Shown here piece after piece: positions 32,846 through 44,006 of a stretch of DNA of 64,000 nt. Position 1 is the first letter of the stretch. Each line of letters opens with the position of its first letter. The translations under genes and the position numbers were made by a program. The notes under the pieces are model-generated. The model was not told the DNA's origin. It was given only the letters and a program-made list of their open reading frames with translations, and did no database searches. The DNA is taken from the NCBI GenBank assembly GCA_022376925.1, contig JAIOJX010000002.1, positions 37,906,501 through 37,970,500 of the forward strand. Direction: 5' to 3'. This DNA is from Tragulus kanchil. Lineage: Eukaryota > Chordata > Mammalia > Artiodactyla > Tragulidae.

Positions 32846-32964
32846 ATTTTTTTTTTTGGTTAGATCACATGGCATGTGGGATCTTAGTTCCCCAACTGGG
32901 GCTCAAATCCATGCCCCTTGCATTGGAAGCAAGGAGTCTTAACCACTGGACCACTAGGTAAGTC
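32846..32964 (-). mobile_element. CHR SINE, third copy
   Basis: Third copy of the element at 30588 and 31748, with the shorter T-run. Confidence 0.85.
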
Positions 32965-33581
32965 CTGCTGATTTTTGACAAGTACTTTATGCAGAAGTAG
33001 CAGCGTTCTAACCCATTTTGTCTCAAATGGACAATTTTAGCCTCTTCTAATCTGTTCATTTTAATTTAGTTTTGGATCTTGGTTTTAGATAATAAAATTA
33101 TAACTCAATTTGCTCATTCATCAACTTGGATGATTTTGGAGTCCTTTCTAAGTATGTTCCCCAGGCACCTGGTGGGTCTTCTTGTTAGTTATTGTATTCA
33201 CCAGTCTGCACTGCAGTGGCCCATGTACGGGTCTGCACCAACCCCCCAGGCCCGAACCAAGAGAACATAAGTTCCCTGAAGCAATTATTCACATGTCTAG
33301 AATGATGTGTGACACAGAATAGGTTTTCACAGAGGATTATCTGTTGTTGACAAATCTGATTTGACATCCTTATTTTAAGAAGAAGAAATGTAGACCTGGC
33401 AGTGAAATGTCTTATTTAGGACCACAGGACTAGGTGTCCTCAGACAGCAATAAGAATTCAGAGTTCTCATTATGAGTTGCTGCTCTTTCTTTTGTAATAT
33501 GATTCTTATGAGCCAATATTCTTTTTAAAAATTGTATGATTCTGTTTTTTTCTTTTGAATGTCTACATATGTTTTTAAGAG

Positions 33582-33669
33582 GCTTTCCTGGTCACTCAGC
33601 AGTATAAAGAACCCACTGGCTAATGCAGGAGATACGGTTTCAGTCCCTGGGTCAGGAAGATCCCCTGGA
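33582..33669 (+). mobile_element. Bov-tA SINE 5' part, split by L1 (copy 1)
   Basis: SINE head and body to AAGATCCCCTGGA (33657-33669). The same bases, with one change (AAGATCCTCTGGA), restart the SINE at 33970. Confidence 0.88.
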
Positions 33670-33670
33670 G

Positions 33671-33966
33671 TTGTCTGAGTTGCCTGTAGATTTTGGAGAT
33701 TAATTCTTTGTCTGTTGTTTCATTTGCTATTATTTTCTCCCATTCTGTGAGTTGTCTGTTCACCTTGTTTGTAGTTTCTCTTGCTATACAAGAACTTTTA
33801 AGTTTCATTAGGTCCCACAGGTAATTTTTATTTTTAGTTCCGCTATTCTAGTAAGAGGGTCATAGAAGATCTTGCTTTGATTTGTGTCGTTGAGTGTTTT
33901 ACTTATATTCTCCTCTAAGAGTTTTATGGTTTCTGGTCTTACATTTAGGTCTTTAATCCATTTTGA
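33671..33966 (-). mobile_element. L1 ORF2 3' fragment inside a Bov-tA (copy 1)
   Basis: TTCTTTGTCTGTTGTTTCAT, GTTGTCTGTTCACCTTGTTT and TTTAGGTCTTTAATCCATTT are the complement of the C-terminal part of L1 ORF2. Both L1 ends are missing and there is no poly(T), yet the SINE bases are duplicated around it. Confidence 0.88.
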
Positions 33967-33969
33967 GGA

Positions 33970-34100
33970 AAGATCCTCTGGAGAAGGAAAAGACAATGCA
34001 CTCAGTATTCTTGCTTGGAGAATCCCATGGACAGAGGAGCCTGGTGAGCTATAGTCCATAGGGTTGCAAAGAGTTAGACACAACTTAGCAACTAAACAGT
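33970..34100 (+). mobile_element. Bov-tA SINE 3' part (copy 1)
   Basis: GATCCTCTGGAGAAGGAAAAG, TTCTTGCTTGGAGAATCCC and AGTTAGACACAACTTAGC complete the SINE. Confidence 0.88.
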
Positions 34101-34701
34101 AACAGCAACTATGTTCATAAACACATAAATGGGTCCAAGACAAGAGCTTTTGTGAGTCTGAAAATTGCTGCTTTTATCTCAGCAGTCCTATTTGAATTTC
34201 CCCATCTTCAGGTCTCCTATGATCCCGCCCCGTGTTAAGCAATTTCTTCAGACCTGAAACAGTTACTTCCCTCTCTGATCTCAACAGGAGCTCAACTCTG
34301 ACCTTTTATAGTGCATGATTGATTCGTTATTGCTCATGAACTCTCTAAATGCTCATTGGAGTTGGATTCTAATGAGGAGGTTCTGCATTTCTTTTCAACA
34401 TATGGGAAAAAACAGTAGTGGCCAATTAGTCAGAAGAATGAAGGAAAATAAAAGGCTCGCAATGAACGTACAGAATTGATTTGACCTCCTTATTTTAAGA
34501 AGAAGAAATGTAGACCTGGCAGTGAAATGTCTTATTTAGGACCACAGGACTAGGTGTCCTCAGACAGCAATAAGAATTCAGAGTTCTCATTATGAGTTGC
34601 TGCTCTTTCTTTTGTAATATGATTCTTATGAGCCAATATTCTTTTTAAAAATTGTATGATTCTGTTTTTTTCTTTTGAATGTCTACATATGTTTTTAAGA
34701 G

Positions 34702-34789
34702 GCTTTCCTGGTCACTCAGCAGTATAAAGAACCCACTGGCTAATGCAGGAGATACGGTTTCAGTCCCTGGGTCAGGAAGATCCCCTGGA
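34702..34789 (+). mobile_element. Bov-tA SINE 5' part (copy 2)
   Basis: Second copy of 33582-33669. Confidence 0.88.
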
Positions 34790-35086
34790 GTTGTCTGAGT
34801 TGCCTGTAGATTTTGGAGATTAATTCTTTGTCTGTTGTTTCATTTGCTATTATTTTCTCCCATTCTGTGAGTTGTCTGTTCACCTTGTTTGTAGTTTCTC
34901 TTGCTATACAAGAACTTTTAAGTTTCATTAGGTCCCACAGGTAATTTTTATTTTTAGTTCCGCTATTCTAGTAAGAGGGTCATAGAAGATCTTGCTTTGA
35001 TTTGTGTCGTTGAGTGTTTTACTTATATTCTCCTCTAAGAGTTTTATGGTTTCTGGTCTTACATTTAGGTCTTTAATCCATTTTGA
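34790..35086 (-). mobile_element. L1 ORF2 3' fragment inside a Bov-tA (copy 2)
   Basis: Second copy of 33671-33966. Here the right-hand duplicate reads AAGATCCCCTGGA, identical to the left one. Confidence 0.88.
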
Positions 35087-35089
35087 GGA

Positions 35090-35220
35090 AAGATCCCCTG
35101 GAGAAGGAAAAGACAATGCACTCAGTATTCTTGCTTGGAGAATCCCATGGACAGAGGAGCCTGGTGAGCTATAGTCCATAGGGTTGCAAAGAGTTAGACA
35201 CAACTTAGCAACTAAACAGT
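35090..35220 (+). mobile_element. Bov-tA SINE 3' part (copy 2)
   Basis: Second copy of 33970-34100. Confidence 0.88.
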
Positions 35221-35689
35221 AACAGCAACGTATGTTCATAAACACATAAATGGGTCCAAGACAAGAGCTTTTGTGAGTCTGAAAATTGCTGCTTTTATCT
35301 CAGCAGTCCTATTTGAATTTCCCCATCTTCAGGTCTCCTATGATCCCGCCCCGTCTTAAGCAATTTCTTCAGACCTGAAACAGTTACTTCCCTCTCTGAT
35401 CTCAACAGGAGCTCAACTCTGACCTTTTATAGTGCATGATTGATTCGTTATTGCTCATGAACTCTCTAAATGCTCATTGGAGTTGGATTCTAATGAGGAG
35501 GTTCTGCATTTCTTTTCAACATATGGGAAAAAACAGTAGTGGCCAATTAGTCAGAAGAATGAAGGAATAAAAAGGTCTTCATCAATGAATGACTTGCTTC
35601 TCATTTCAACTGGCAATTATGCCAGAAATGCTTAGCTGCAGCCCCATAGCCAATCTACGCTTTTAATCATAGCCTGCCACCTTTCAACT

Positions 35690-36070
35690 GGTCACATGGA
35701 CAGTCAGTCCAAGCTCCACTTTGTAGTATTCTTAGTAGCAGCCACTGAGGGTGGCTCTCTGACTGACTTGAGACAGTGTCTGGTCCATTCTCCTGAGTGG
35801 AAAGAATCTGCTCCCATCCTTCTCTTTCCCTTGTGCTGGCTTGGATCCTGGTCTGTTGGTGGAGGGTGGAGCATTCATACTCAACATTAGACAGAGGACA
35901 TGGACAAGGATTTCAGAGCCCTAGGCAGAAGAAGCCTGATGATGCCTGGCCCCAACATGAGCCCTGGACCACTTGTCTTCCTTTTGTATGAGAGAGAAAT
36001 AAACCCTTATCTTACCTATATCACTATTATTTGGAGTTTCTCTGTTACAGCAGGCACACTGAGAGTCTAT
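35690..36070 (+). mobile_element. possible old LTR/MaLR-like repeat
   Basis: The 3' part (AGAGAGAAATAAACCCTTATC, TTTGGAGTTTCTCTGTTACA, GCAGGCACAC) follows the pattern of ancient mammalian LTR or MaLR 3' ends with an AATAAA signal. The upstream part is only loosely similar. The family is not assigned. Confidence 0.35.
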
Positions 36071-36689
36071 GAAATACAATCGTCACTGAATACTCATCAA
36101 AGTCTTAATTGGCTTGTGAAGTAGGAAATGAAAAAAATGAAATAAAACATTAACTAAAACTACTTGGACATAAAGTGAATACTTAGAATCCATACATTTA
36201 CCCCATATATAAACTACCAGGAATAGACAGATAATTTGTATTTAGTCTAGTGCATAGTTTAATTATCTTTTTGGCAGTTAGCTTAGAAGACAAAATTCTA
36301 ACCAAGAAGTCTGGAATCCAGGGAGGGACAAGCGCACATGGTCTTTATGTAAACAAAGGCCTGCTTTTGTCTCAGTGGTCCTGTTTTGCCCACGCACTGC
36401 TCTTAGCTCTTTGTTCCAACCTCCCTTCACACAACTCTTTGGTTTAGCTCAAGTAAATTAGTTACAGCCTGATGCAAGAATCACTCAATACACTGTTGCT
36501 GACTCTTCGTGTTGTTACAAGCACACAGGAGGTCCAGGGAAGACCACCACTCATGGGCCAGGATGGAGAGATTCGTGTGCTGGGAAGGTTGGTGGGGACG
36601 TGGTTGTCTTGGAGTGACAATGGCATGCAGGAAAGCATGCACTTGACCCACACAGGAACAGTTAGTTTGAAATTGAACATTAAAGGACT
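36071..36689. other. no recognised feature
   Basis: Single-copy. Overlapping open frames of 65-95 codons on both strands near 36470-36770 show no recognised product. Confidence 0.45.
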
Positions 36690-36794
36690 TGATTTGAAAA
36701 TCAATTAATATAATCCACGATGATATTGAATGCTGCACAGAAAACATTTGACAAAATTCAACATACACTCATGATTTTTAAAAGTCCCTCAGAG
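36690..36794 (+). mobile_element. L1 ORF2 fragment, 5' piece
   Basis: AAAATCAATTAATATAATCC, AACATTTGACAAAATTCAAC and ATACACTCATGATTTTT match the L1 reverse transcriptase region. The frame is broken. Confidence 0.8.
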
Positions 36795-37127
36795 GGGCTT
36801 CCCTGGTGGCTCATGGGTAAACAACAGTGGTAAACAATCTGTCTGCCAATACAGAAGACATAAGTTCAATCCCTCATGTGGGAAGATCCTACATGCTGCG
36901 GAACAACTAAGCCCGTGTGCCATGACTACTGAGCCTGAGCGCTCAAGCCCAGGAGCCTAAACTACTGAAGCCTGCGTGCCTAGAGCCCATGCTCCACAAT
37001 GAGAGAAACCACTGCAACAAGAATGGCAAATGGCATTGAAGAGTAGCCCCCATTTGCTGAACACAACTGCAGAAAGCCGGCGTGCAGCCATGAAGACCCA
37101 GTGAAGCCATGAATTAACAAATCTTTT
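36795..37127 (+). mobile_element. CHR-2-like tRNA-Glu SINE inserted in L1
   Basis: GGGGCTTCCCTGGTGGCTCA head, TGCGGAACAACTAAGCCCG, repeated CTACTGA blocks, and an oligo-T/A tail. The left flank AAAGTCCCTCAGAG and right flank GAAACCCTCATA may be a decayed target-site duplication. It contains a small internal repeat of the GGTAAACAA segment. Confidence 0.88.
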
Positions 37128-38613
37128 TTTTTTTTAAAGAGAAACCCTCATAAAAATAGGAATAGAGAACTTCCTCAGTCTTATAAGCAGTATCTATGAA
37201 AAAAATCTATGTGTTCCTATTTACAGATGAGATGACCATCGACAATGGAAAATCACAAAGAATATAGCGGAAAAGAAAACCTTCTAGAACTAATAATTTG
37301 GATTCAGCAAGGACACAAGACAGAAGAGAGCATACAAAGCTCTACTGTGATTCTGTGAACTGGAAACACACAGCTGGATGAAACAGCATTGCTACTTTTC
37401 ACAATTAAAAAAAAAAAACAAACAGAAAATACTTAGGTGTAAGCTAACTCAATATATACAATTGTGTGCTGAAAGCCACAAAGAGTGCTGGTAAGAGAAA
37501 CAAAGATCTAAATAAATCAAGAAACATACAATGCCCTTGGACTGAGAAACTCGGCATAAAAAAGATGTCAGTTCTTTCAAAATTAATATAGAGTTTTAAC
37601 AAAAAGTCTATAAAAAAACCAAGCAAGATGATTTGTAGACAAGGCCAAGAGAATCCTAAAGTTCATATGCAAAGGTAAAGGAACTAAAACAGTTAAAACA
37701 TCTTTGATAAAAAGAATACAGTGAGAAGAATCAGCCTACCCAATTCCAGGATGGACTACAAAGCTATACTAAATCAAAATTCTGGGGCATCAGCCAGGGG
37801 TAAACCCAGATCAGTGAAACAGGCTACAGACCCTAGAAATAGATCCACACAAATATACTCAGCTACTTTTTCAAAAATGTACAAAAGCAATTCATGGAGG
37901 AAAGATAAGACTTTTCAACAAAGGTGTTGGAACAATTGGACACTTGATAGATCAAAAAAAAGGAAAAAACCAAAGCCCAGTGTAAGCTTTACATTTTATA
38001 TACAAATTTATACAAAATATTCCATCCTTAAATGTAAAATGATAAGATTTTTAGAATAAACATAGGAAATATTTAGAGAAGCATGGGAAACCTTCAAGAT
38101 TTAGGGCTAGGCAAATGTTTCTTGATTTGACACTAAAAGCATAATTTGACACCAGAATTACTATCCATACAGATTAATGTACTGCATCACAATTAAAAAC
38201 TTTTGCTCCAAAAATGATCTCATTAAGGTGATGAAAAGACAAGCTATGGTCTTCAGGAAGTATTTATAAGCCATATATCTAACTAAAATCAGGTATCTAG
38301 AATATATTGATATAAAAACCTTTCCATACTCAGTAGTATGTATATAAAAATAAACAATCCAATTAGAAGTTGGGCAAAAATGTGATACACAGATGGCAAA
38401 TAAGCACATGAAAAGGTGTTTGCTACTATTAGCCATTAGGGAAATGCAAATTAAAACCACAATGAGCTATCACTAAACACCCATCAGAATAACTAAAATG
38501 AAGAACAATGATGCTGCCAAATGCTGGTGAGGATGCAAAGAAATTATTTCCCCCAAATTATTTCTTACAACTGCATGTCTACAATTTTCTCAAAATAAAA
38601 ATCATATTAAAGA
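37128..38613 (+). mobile_element. degraded L1 3' half (ORF2 C-terminal part and 3' tip)
   Basis: CAGATGAGATGACCATCGAC, GGACTACAAAGCTATACTAA, GTTGGAACAATTGGACACTT, AAAGGTGTTTGCTACTATTAG and GGGAAATGCAAATTAAAACC are in L1 ORF2 order. The L1 3' tip CTACAATTTTCTCAAAATAAA sits at 38580, just after ORF2 sequence, so most of the 3' UTR has been deleted. Many stops; not functional. Confidence 0.85.
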
Positions 38614-40101
38614 ACAGAAAAACAGCAGTTAGAGGAAACTGGCCATTTGCTATAAAAAATATTTGCTCTGTACTGAATTCAAATATTCTTCAAGTATTAA
38701 ATTCATTATTATTTGGTACAGTAGGAAGACGAGACTCAAGTGGCTTTTACAAGTGAATTATAATACCTAGTTTCCTTCCTGAAAGTATCTTCAAGATCCA
38801 TGGTAGAAGCCACTATTGTGACCTTTTTAAAGCACAAGATTGTTAAGAAAATTAAATGAGTTTTAGGTCTCTTAATTTTCTTGGCAACACCTTTTGCTCT
38901 TATTTTTAAATCAGTGCAAAACAGCAAACGTTAAAATGAAGTCAATCGGCACTGTGGGCTTTGAAACCATAGGTTCTTTCCTGAGTCCCTGAAAGCTGAG
39001 CTGCACTCTTTGTGTGGACTGGAACTTGATAGATCAAAAAAAAGGGAAAAAACCAAAGCCCAGTGTAAGCTTTACATTTTATATACAAATTTATACAAAA
39101 TATTCCATCCTTAAATGTAAAATGATAAGATTTTTAGAATAAACATAGGAAATATTTAGAGAAGCATGGGAAACCTTCAAGATTTAGGGCTAGGCAAATG
39201 TTTCTTGATTTGACACTAAAAGCATAATTTGACACCAGAATTACTATCCATACAGATTAATGTACTGCATCACAATTAAAAACTTTTGCTCCAAAAATGA
39301 TCTCATTAAGGTGATGAAAAGACAAGCTATGGTCTTCAGGAAGTATTTATAAGCCATATATCTAACTAAAATCAGGTATCTAGAATATATTGATATAAAA
39401 ACCTTTCCATACTCAGTAGTATGTATATAAAAATAAACAATCCAATTAGAAGTTGGGCAAAAATGTGATACACAGATGGCAAATAAGCACATGAAAAGGT
39501 GTTTGCTACTATTAGCCATTAGGGAAATGCAAATTAAAACCACAATGAGCTATCACTAAACACCCATCAGAATAACTAAAATGAAGAACAATGATGCTGC
39601 CAAATGCTGGTGAGGATGCAAAGAAATTATTTCCCCCAAATTATTTCTTACAACTGCATGTCTACAATTTTCTCAAAATAAAAATCATATTAAAGAACAG
39701 AAAAACAGCAGTTAGAGGAAACTGGCCATTTGCTATAAAAAATATTTGCTCTGTACTGAATTCAAATATTCTTCAAGTATTAAATTCATTATTATTTGGT
39801 ACAGTAGGAAGACGAGACTCAAGTGGCTTTTACAAGTGAATTATAATACCTAGTTTCCTTCCTGAAAGTATCTTCAAGATCCATGGTAGAAGCCACTATT
39901 GTGACCTTTTTAAAGCACAAGATTGTTAAGAAAATTAAATGAGTTTTTAGGTCTCTTAATTTTCTTGGCAACACCTTTTGCTCTTATTTTTAAATCAGTG
40001 CAAAACAGCAAACGTTAAAATGAAGTCAATCGGCACTGTGGGCTTTGAAACCATAGGTTCTTTCCCTGAGTCCCTGAAAGCTGAGCTGCACTCTTTGTGT
40101 G
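37942..40101 (+). repeat. tandem duplication 12 (37942-39016 / 39024-40101)
   Basis: Direct copies of about 1.08 kb, with the 7-base filler GACTGGA. The filler plus next bases (GACTGGAAC) looks like the true continuation ACGGAAC with two extra bases. Copies differ mainly in homopolymers (AAAAAGGAAAAAAC/AAAGGGAAAAAAC, GAGTTTTAGG/GAGTTTTTAGG, TTTCCTGAG/TTTCCCTGAG). Each unit holds the L1 3' part. Confidence 0.98.
39024..39697 (+). mobile_element. degraded L1 3' part, second copy
   Basis: Duplicate of 37942-38613 created by duplication 12, including the 3' tip. Confidence 0.85.
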
Positions 40102-40282
40102 ACGGAACTCTGAACAGACACACTGCACCTGAAAATGGACAGAATTCCTCATAATCTTAGATTAAAGGAAGAGGGAACATGTCTTGAGAAAAGGAAGTTC
40201 GATCAGTTTCTAATAGTAAGTCTGAATTATTATTTTCCCTACTATATATATCTTGGGTTAGCGGTACTCAGAGAAAGCCTTC

Positions 40283-40748
40283 TTTATTTTTATTTATTTA
40301 TTTAACATTTTTTTATTTTTAATTGGAGGATAATTGCTTTACACTGTTGTCTTGGTTTCTGCCAGACATCAGCATGAATCCGCCATAGGTCTCCATATGC
40401 CCCTCCTCCCTGAACCTCCCTCCCACCTCCCACCCCAGCCCACCTCTCTAGGCTGTCACAGAGCACTGGGTTTGAGCTCCCTGGGTCACAGGGCCAATTC
40501 CCACTGGTGATCTGTTTTACATATGGTAATGTACATGCATCCATGTTTCTCAGTTCGCCCCACCCCCTCCTTCCCCTTCATGTCCACCCATCTGTTCTCT
40601 ATGCTGCATCTCCATTGCTCTCCTATAAATCGGTTCATCAGTACCAATTTCCTAGATTCCACATACATGCATTAATATACAATATTTGTTTTTCTCTTTC
40701 TGACTGATTTCACTCTCTTTAACAGGTTCTAGGTTCATCCACCTCACT
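40283..40748 (-). mobile_element. artiodactyl L1 3' UTR, 5' truncated
   Basis: AATTGGAGGATAATTGCTTT, CATCAGCATGAATCCGCCAT, a pyrimidine-rich C-block, GCATTAATATACAATATTTG and TAGGTTCATCCACCTCA are the complement of the young ruminant L1 3' UTR and the sequence just upstream. Confidence 0.8.
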
Positions 40749-41800
40749 ATAAAGCCTCTTTGAAAATGTTAGGTTAGCAAGTGCTTAGGACTGATACATT
40801 TCTCTTCAACAGGGCTTTCAAGTCCCACAGGTAAAGCTCCCCAAGAATAGCACTCTGTGTAAGGCCCTTAGGGAAGCAGAGGTGGGAGAAGGGCATGCTG
40901 GATGTTCCCCTCCGCAGGAGGGTGGGCGGCCTGTTAGTTTACAAAGAAAGCCCTCTGGTGTGGCTGCCACGCCTGGCTTTGTTAGGTCAGCAGGATCTGG
41001 TGAGCACATAGCCCTTTTCAGCATCAGTCGCCCCAGACCGCTCCATTTTCATTAAGTAAAAGATTTTCTGAAGCTCTGGGTTCCCTGCCTGGAATCCTAA
41101 TGCCTCCTAGAAGTTGAAGCATCTTGGATATTGAGACTAGTACCTGGATGTTCTTAATGTCTTTTCTTATCAGCACTTCAGGCTTAGCAGGGGCACCTGA
41201 AGTCTCTAATTTGCAAATATGCTTAGATCTCAACTCATTTTCTAAATATGGTCTTGAACTTAGCAGCCCCACACGAGATTGCCCTTTTGAAATCTCCAGG
41301 GATCAGTCTCTGATCACTGAGTATACAGACTGTATTCTAACTTCTGGCATTTCTAATTTGCTTATTTATATTTTGATTTTTTGAGAATATAAATGGAAAT
41401 GACTGAATATGATACATTGAAATTTGAAAATGTTTGATTTACTCTCATATTTTTCAACTTAAAAATGCTTCCAGATTTGTGGAAGTTTTTTTCCAAGACA
41501 CACTTGGAGTACCTTGTTTTGACAATTAAATTTCCAACCTCAGAATATAACTTCTTTTCTGTACTCAGCAGTTTACAGAAAACCAAAACAGAGAGCCTCG
41601 AACCAACTAGATTTTGTTTGCCTAGTTTTCACATAGTGCAGGTAGAGCTGAACTAGAAACCGATTTTTTTGAGAAAATCTTTAAAACATAAAGTGGACAA
41701 AAGAACCTTGAAAATGAAAGACAATATGAACCACAAAGTATCATAAAACTGTGCCGCAGTTTTGAAGTTAATAACCTTAGAGTAAATAATTTGGTTGACT
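40749..41800. other. no recognised feature
   Basis: Single-copy. Open frames of 60-86 codons only. No repeat recognised. Confidence 0.45.
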
Positions 41801-41957
41801 ACGAGTTTAAGGACAATGTTTAGAGAACTTTGCTTCTGTCCTGAGCAGAAGTCAGCTCACCTCATGTACTGTTCCTTGTATCATAGACCCTTTAACATAC
41901 AGCTCTAAACATTTTAAAATCTCGATCTTTTGAGGAAGGGCCCTCCTGTTTGATGAG

Positions 41958-42186
41958 AAAGTCAAAGTGTTCATAGTTCGGTTATGTCCGGCTCTTTGTG
42001 ACCCCATAGACTCTAGCCCATGAGTCTAAATGGCAGGCTCCTCTGTCCATGTGATTTTCCCCCTGGCAAGAATACTGCACTGGGTTGCCACGCTTTCCTC
42101 CAGGGAATCGTTCCTACCCGGGGATCAAATCCAGGTCTCCTGAATTGCAGGAAGATTCTTTACAGTCTGAGGCATCAGAAAAACCC
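41958..42186 (-). mobile_element. Bov-tA SINE, copy 1
   Basis: GAAAGTCAAAGTGTTCATAG, TTATGTCCGGCTCTTTGTG, AAGAATACTGCACTGGGTTG, ending CATCAGAAAAACCC. It has an inserted GAGTCTAAATGGCAG-type stretch. Confidence 0.85.
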
Positions 42187-43041
42187 TTATTTGACGAGAG
42201 GCAGGTGCTAATCATATCTAAGGACATTCCCCATCATGTACCTTCACTGAAGGAATAAACTCGAAGGCTCTGTGATCCTATGAAAGGAGAAAAGGAGCCC
42301 ATCCTCCCAGATGTCATCTGCTTTGGGCTGCAGGCACCCTGCCAGAAAGACAAGTGGATCCTTTCCTGGACCACACGGCTGCTGGCCCAGTGCCCAGGGC
42401 CCCATGCCAGCCCAGCTGTTGGGGGCCCTCCTCACTCAGGGATGCTCACTCCTGCCTTCCTGTGAGCTCACCACCCAGAACGCCATCCTCACATCCCAGA
42501 TCCCTGTGAAGCCAGAACACACAGCCTCCAGTGGTCCAGAGCAGAGACGCTGCCAAATGCACAACGCCTGGGAAAGCTGCTGTCCTGTGCCTTCACTGTC
42601 GGGAGTTGGGAGCAGAAATGCTGCCTGGGGTCAGTGGTAGCCCTGAACACTCATCCTCTTTCTCGGTTGGCGTGTCTCCTCCCATTTTTCTAAACTCCAT
42701 GACTTCCCTTCACAGCCTGGATGCACCTCTCCTTCTTTTCACCTTCCTAGCGAATCTCATCATTGTGGTGTGAATTTTTTCTCTTCCTCTATCATTTTTA
42801 TTTTCAGAACCAGAGCTGCTGATGTCGCAAGTGTCCTCTTGAGGTAGGAGACCGTGGGAAATCCTTTTGAGGTGACACTGGGGGACTCACGAGTTTAAGG
42901 ACAATGTTTAGAGAACTTTGCTTCTGTAGCAGAAGTCAGCTCACCTCATGTACTGTTCCTTGTATCATAGACCCTTTAACATACAGCTCTAAACATTTTA
43001 AAATCTCGATCTTTTGAGGAAGGGCCCTCCTGTTTGATGAG

Positions 43042-43269
43042 AAAGGCAAAGTGTTCATAGTTCGGTTATGTCCGGCTCTTTGTGACCCCATAGACTCTAG
43101 CCCATGAGTCTAAATGGCAGGCTCCTCTGTCCATGCGATTTTCCCCCTGGCAAGAATACTGCAGTGGGTTGCCACGCTTTCCTCCAGGGAATCGTTCCTA
43201 CCCGGGGATCAAATCCAGGTCTCCTGAATTGCAGGAAGATTCTTTACAGTCTGAGGCATCAGAAAAACC
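43042..43269 (-). mobile_element. Bov-tA SINE, copy 2
   Basis: Second copy of 41958-42186 in duplication 13. Confidence 0.85.
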
Positions 43270-44006
43270 CTTATTTGACGAGAGGCAGGTGCTAATCATA
43301 TCTAAGGACATTCCCCATCATGTACCTTCACTGAAGGAATAAACTCGAAGGCTCTGTGATCCTATGAAAGGAGAAAAGGAGCCCATCCTCCCAGATGTCA
43401 TCTGCTTTGGGCTGCAGGCACCCTGCCAGAAAGACAAGTGGATCCTTTCCTGGACCACACGGCTGCTGGCCCAGTGCCCAGGGCCCCATGCCAGCCCAGC
43501 TGTTGGGGGCCCTCCTCACTCAGGGATGCTCACTCCTGCCTTCCTGTGAGCTCACCACCCAGAACGCCATCCTCACATCCCAGATCCCTGTGAAGCCAGA
43601 ACACACAGCCTCCAGTGCTCCGGAGCAGAGACGCTGCCAAATGCACAACGCCTGGGAAAGCTGCTGTCCTGTGCCTTCACTGTCGGGAGTTGGGAGCAGA
43701 AATGCTGCCTGGGGTCAGTGGTAGCCCTGAACACTCATCCTCTTTCCCGGTTGGCGTGTCTCCTCCCATTTTTCTAAACTCCATGACTTCCTTCACAGCC
43801 TGGATGCACCTCTCCTTCTTTTCACCTTCCTAGTGAATCTCATCATCGTGGTGTGAATTTTTTCTCTTCCTCTGTCATTTTTATTTTCAGAACCAGAGCC
43901 GCTGATGTCGCAAGTGTCCTCTTGAGGTAGGAGACCGTGGGAAATCCTTTTGAGGTGACACTGGGGGACTCTGATGATACCCGTGACAGTTTCTTTTTTT
44001 GTGCAG

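Larger units (their letters stand above)
31529..33711 (+). repeat. tandem duplication 10 (31529-32618 / 32629-33711)
   Basis: Direct copies of about 1.09 kb with 10 bases of filler (ATCAAAAGTT). In the strip present three times (from 30369, 31529 and 32629) the first and third copies read CCGATGTC and GGCATGTGGG with a short T-run; the middle one reads CCAATGTC and GGCCTGTGGG with a long T-run. Confidence 0.97.
33357..35575 (+). repeat. tandem duplication 11 (33357-34455 / 34477-35575)
   Basis: Direct copies of 1.1 kb with 21 bases of filler. The filler holds CAATGAACG where the sequence after copy two has CAATGAATG, so it looks like a corrupted continuation. The unit carries the Bov-tA split by a reverse L1 fragment. 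Confidence 0.98.
41801..43971 (+). repeat. tandem duplication 13 (41801-42888 / 42889-43971)
   Basis: Direct copies of about 1.09 kb, abrupt junction, no filler. Differences: GTCCTGAGCAGAAG/GTAGCAGAAG, CATGTGATT/CATGCGATT, AGTGGTCCAGAG/AGTGCTCCGGAG. Each unit has a reverse Bov-tA and a GC-rich block with open frames (109 codons at 42311 and 43395) that I cannot assign. Confidence 0.98.

Noticed and set aside
42311..42640. 109-codon open frame in a GC-rich block, duplicated at 43395
   Set aside because: Overlapping open frames in several frames and both strands are expected in GC-rich DNA; no protein family recognised.
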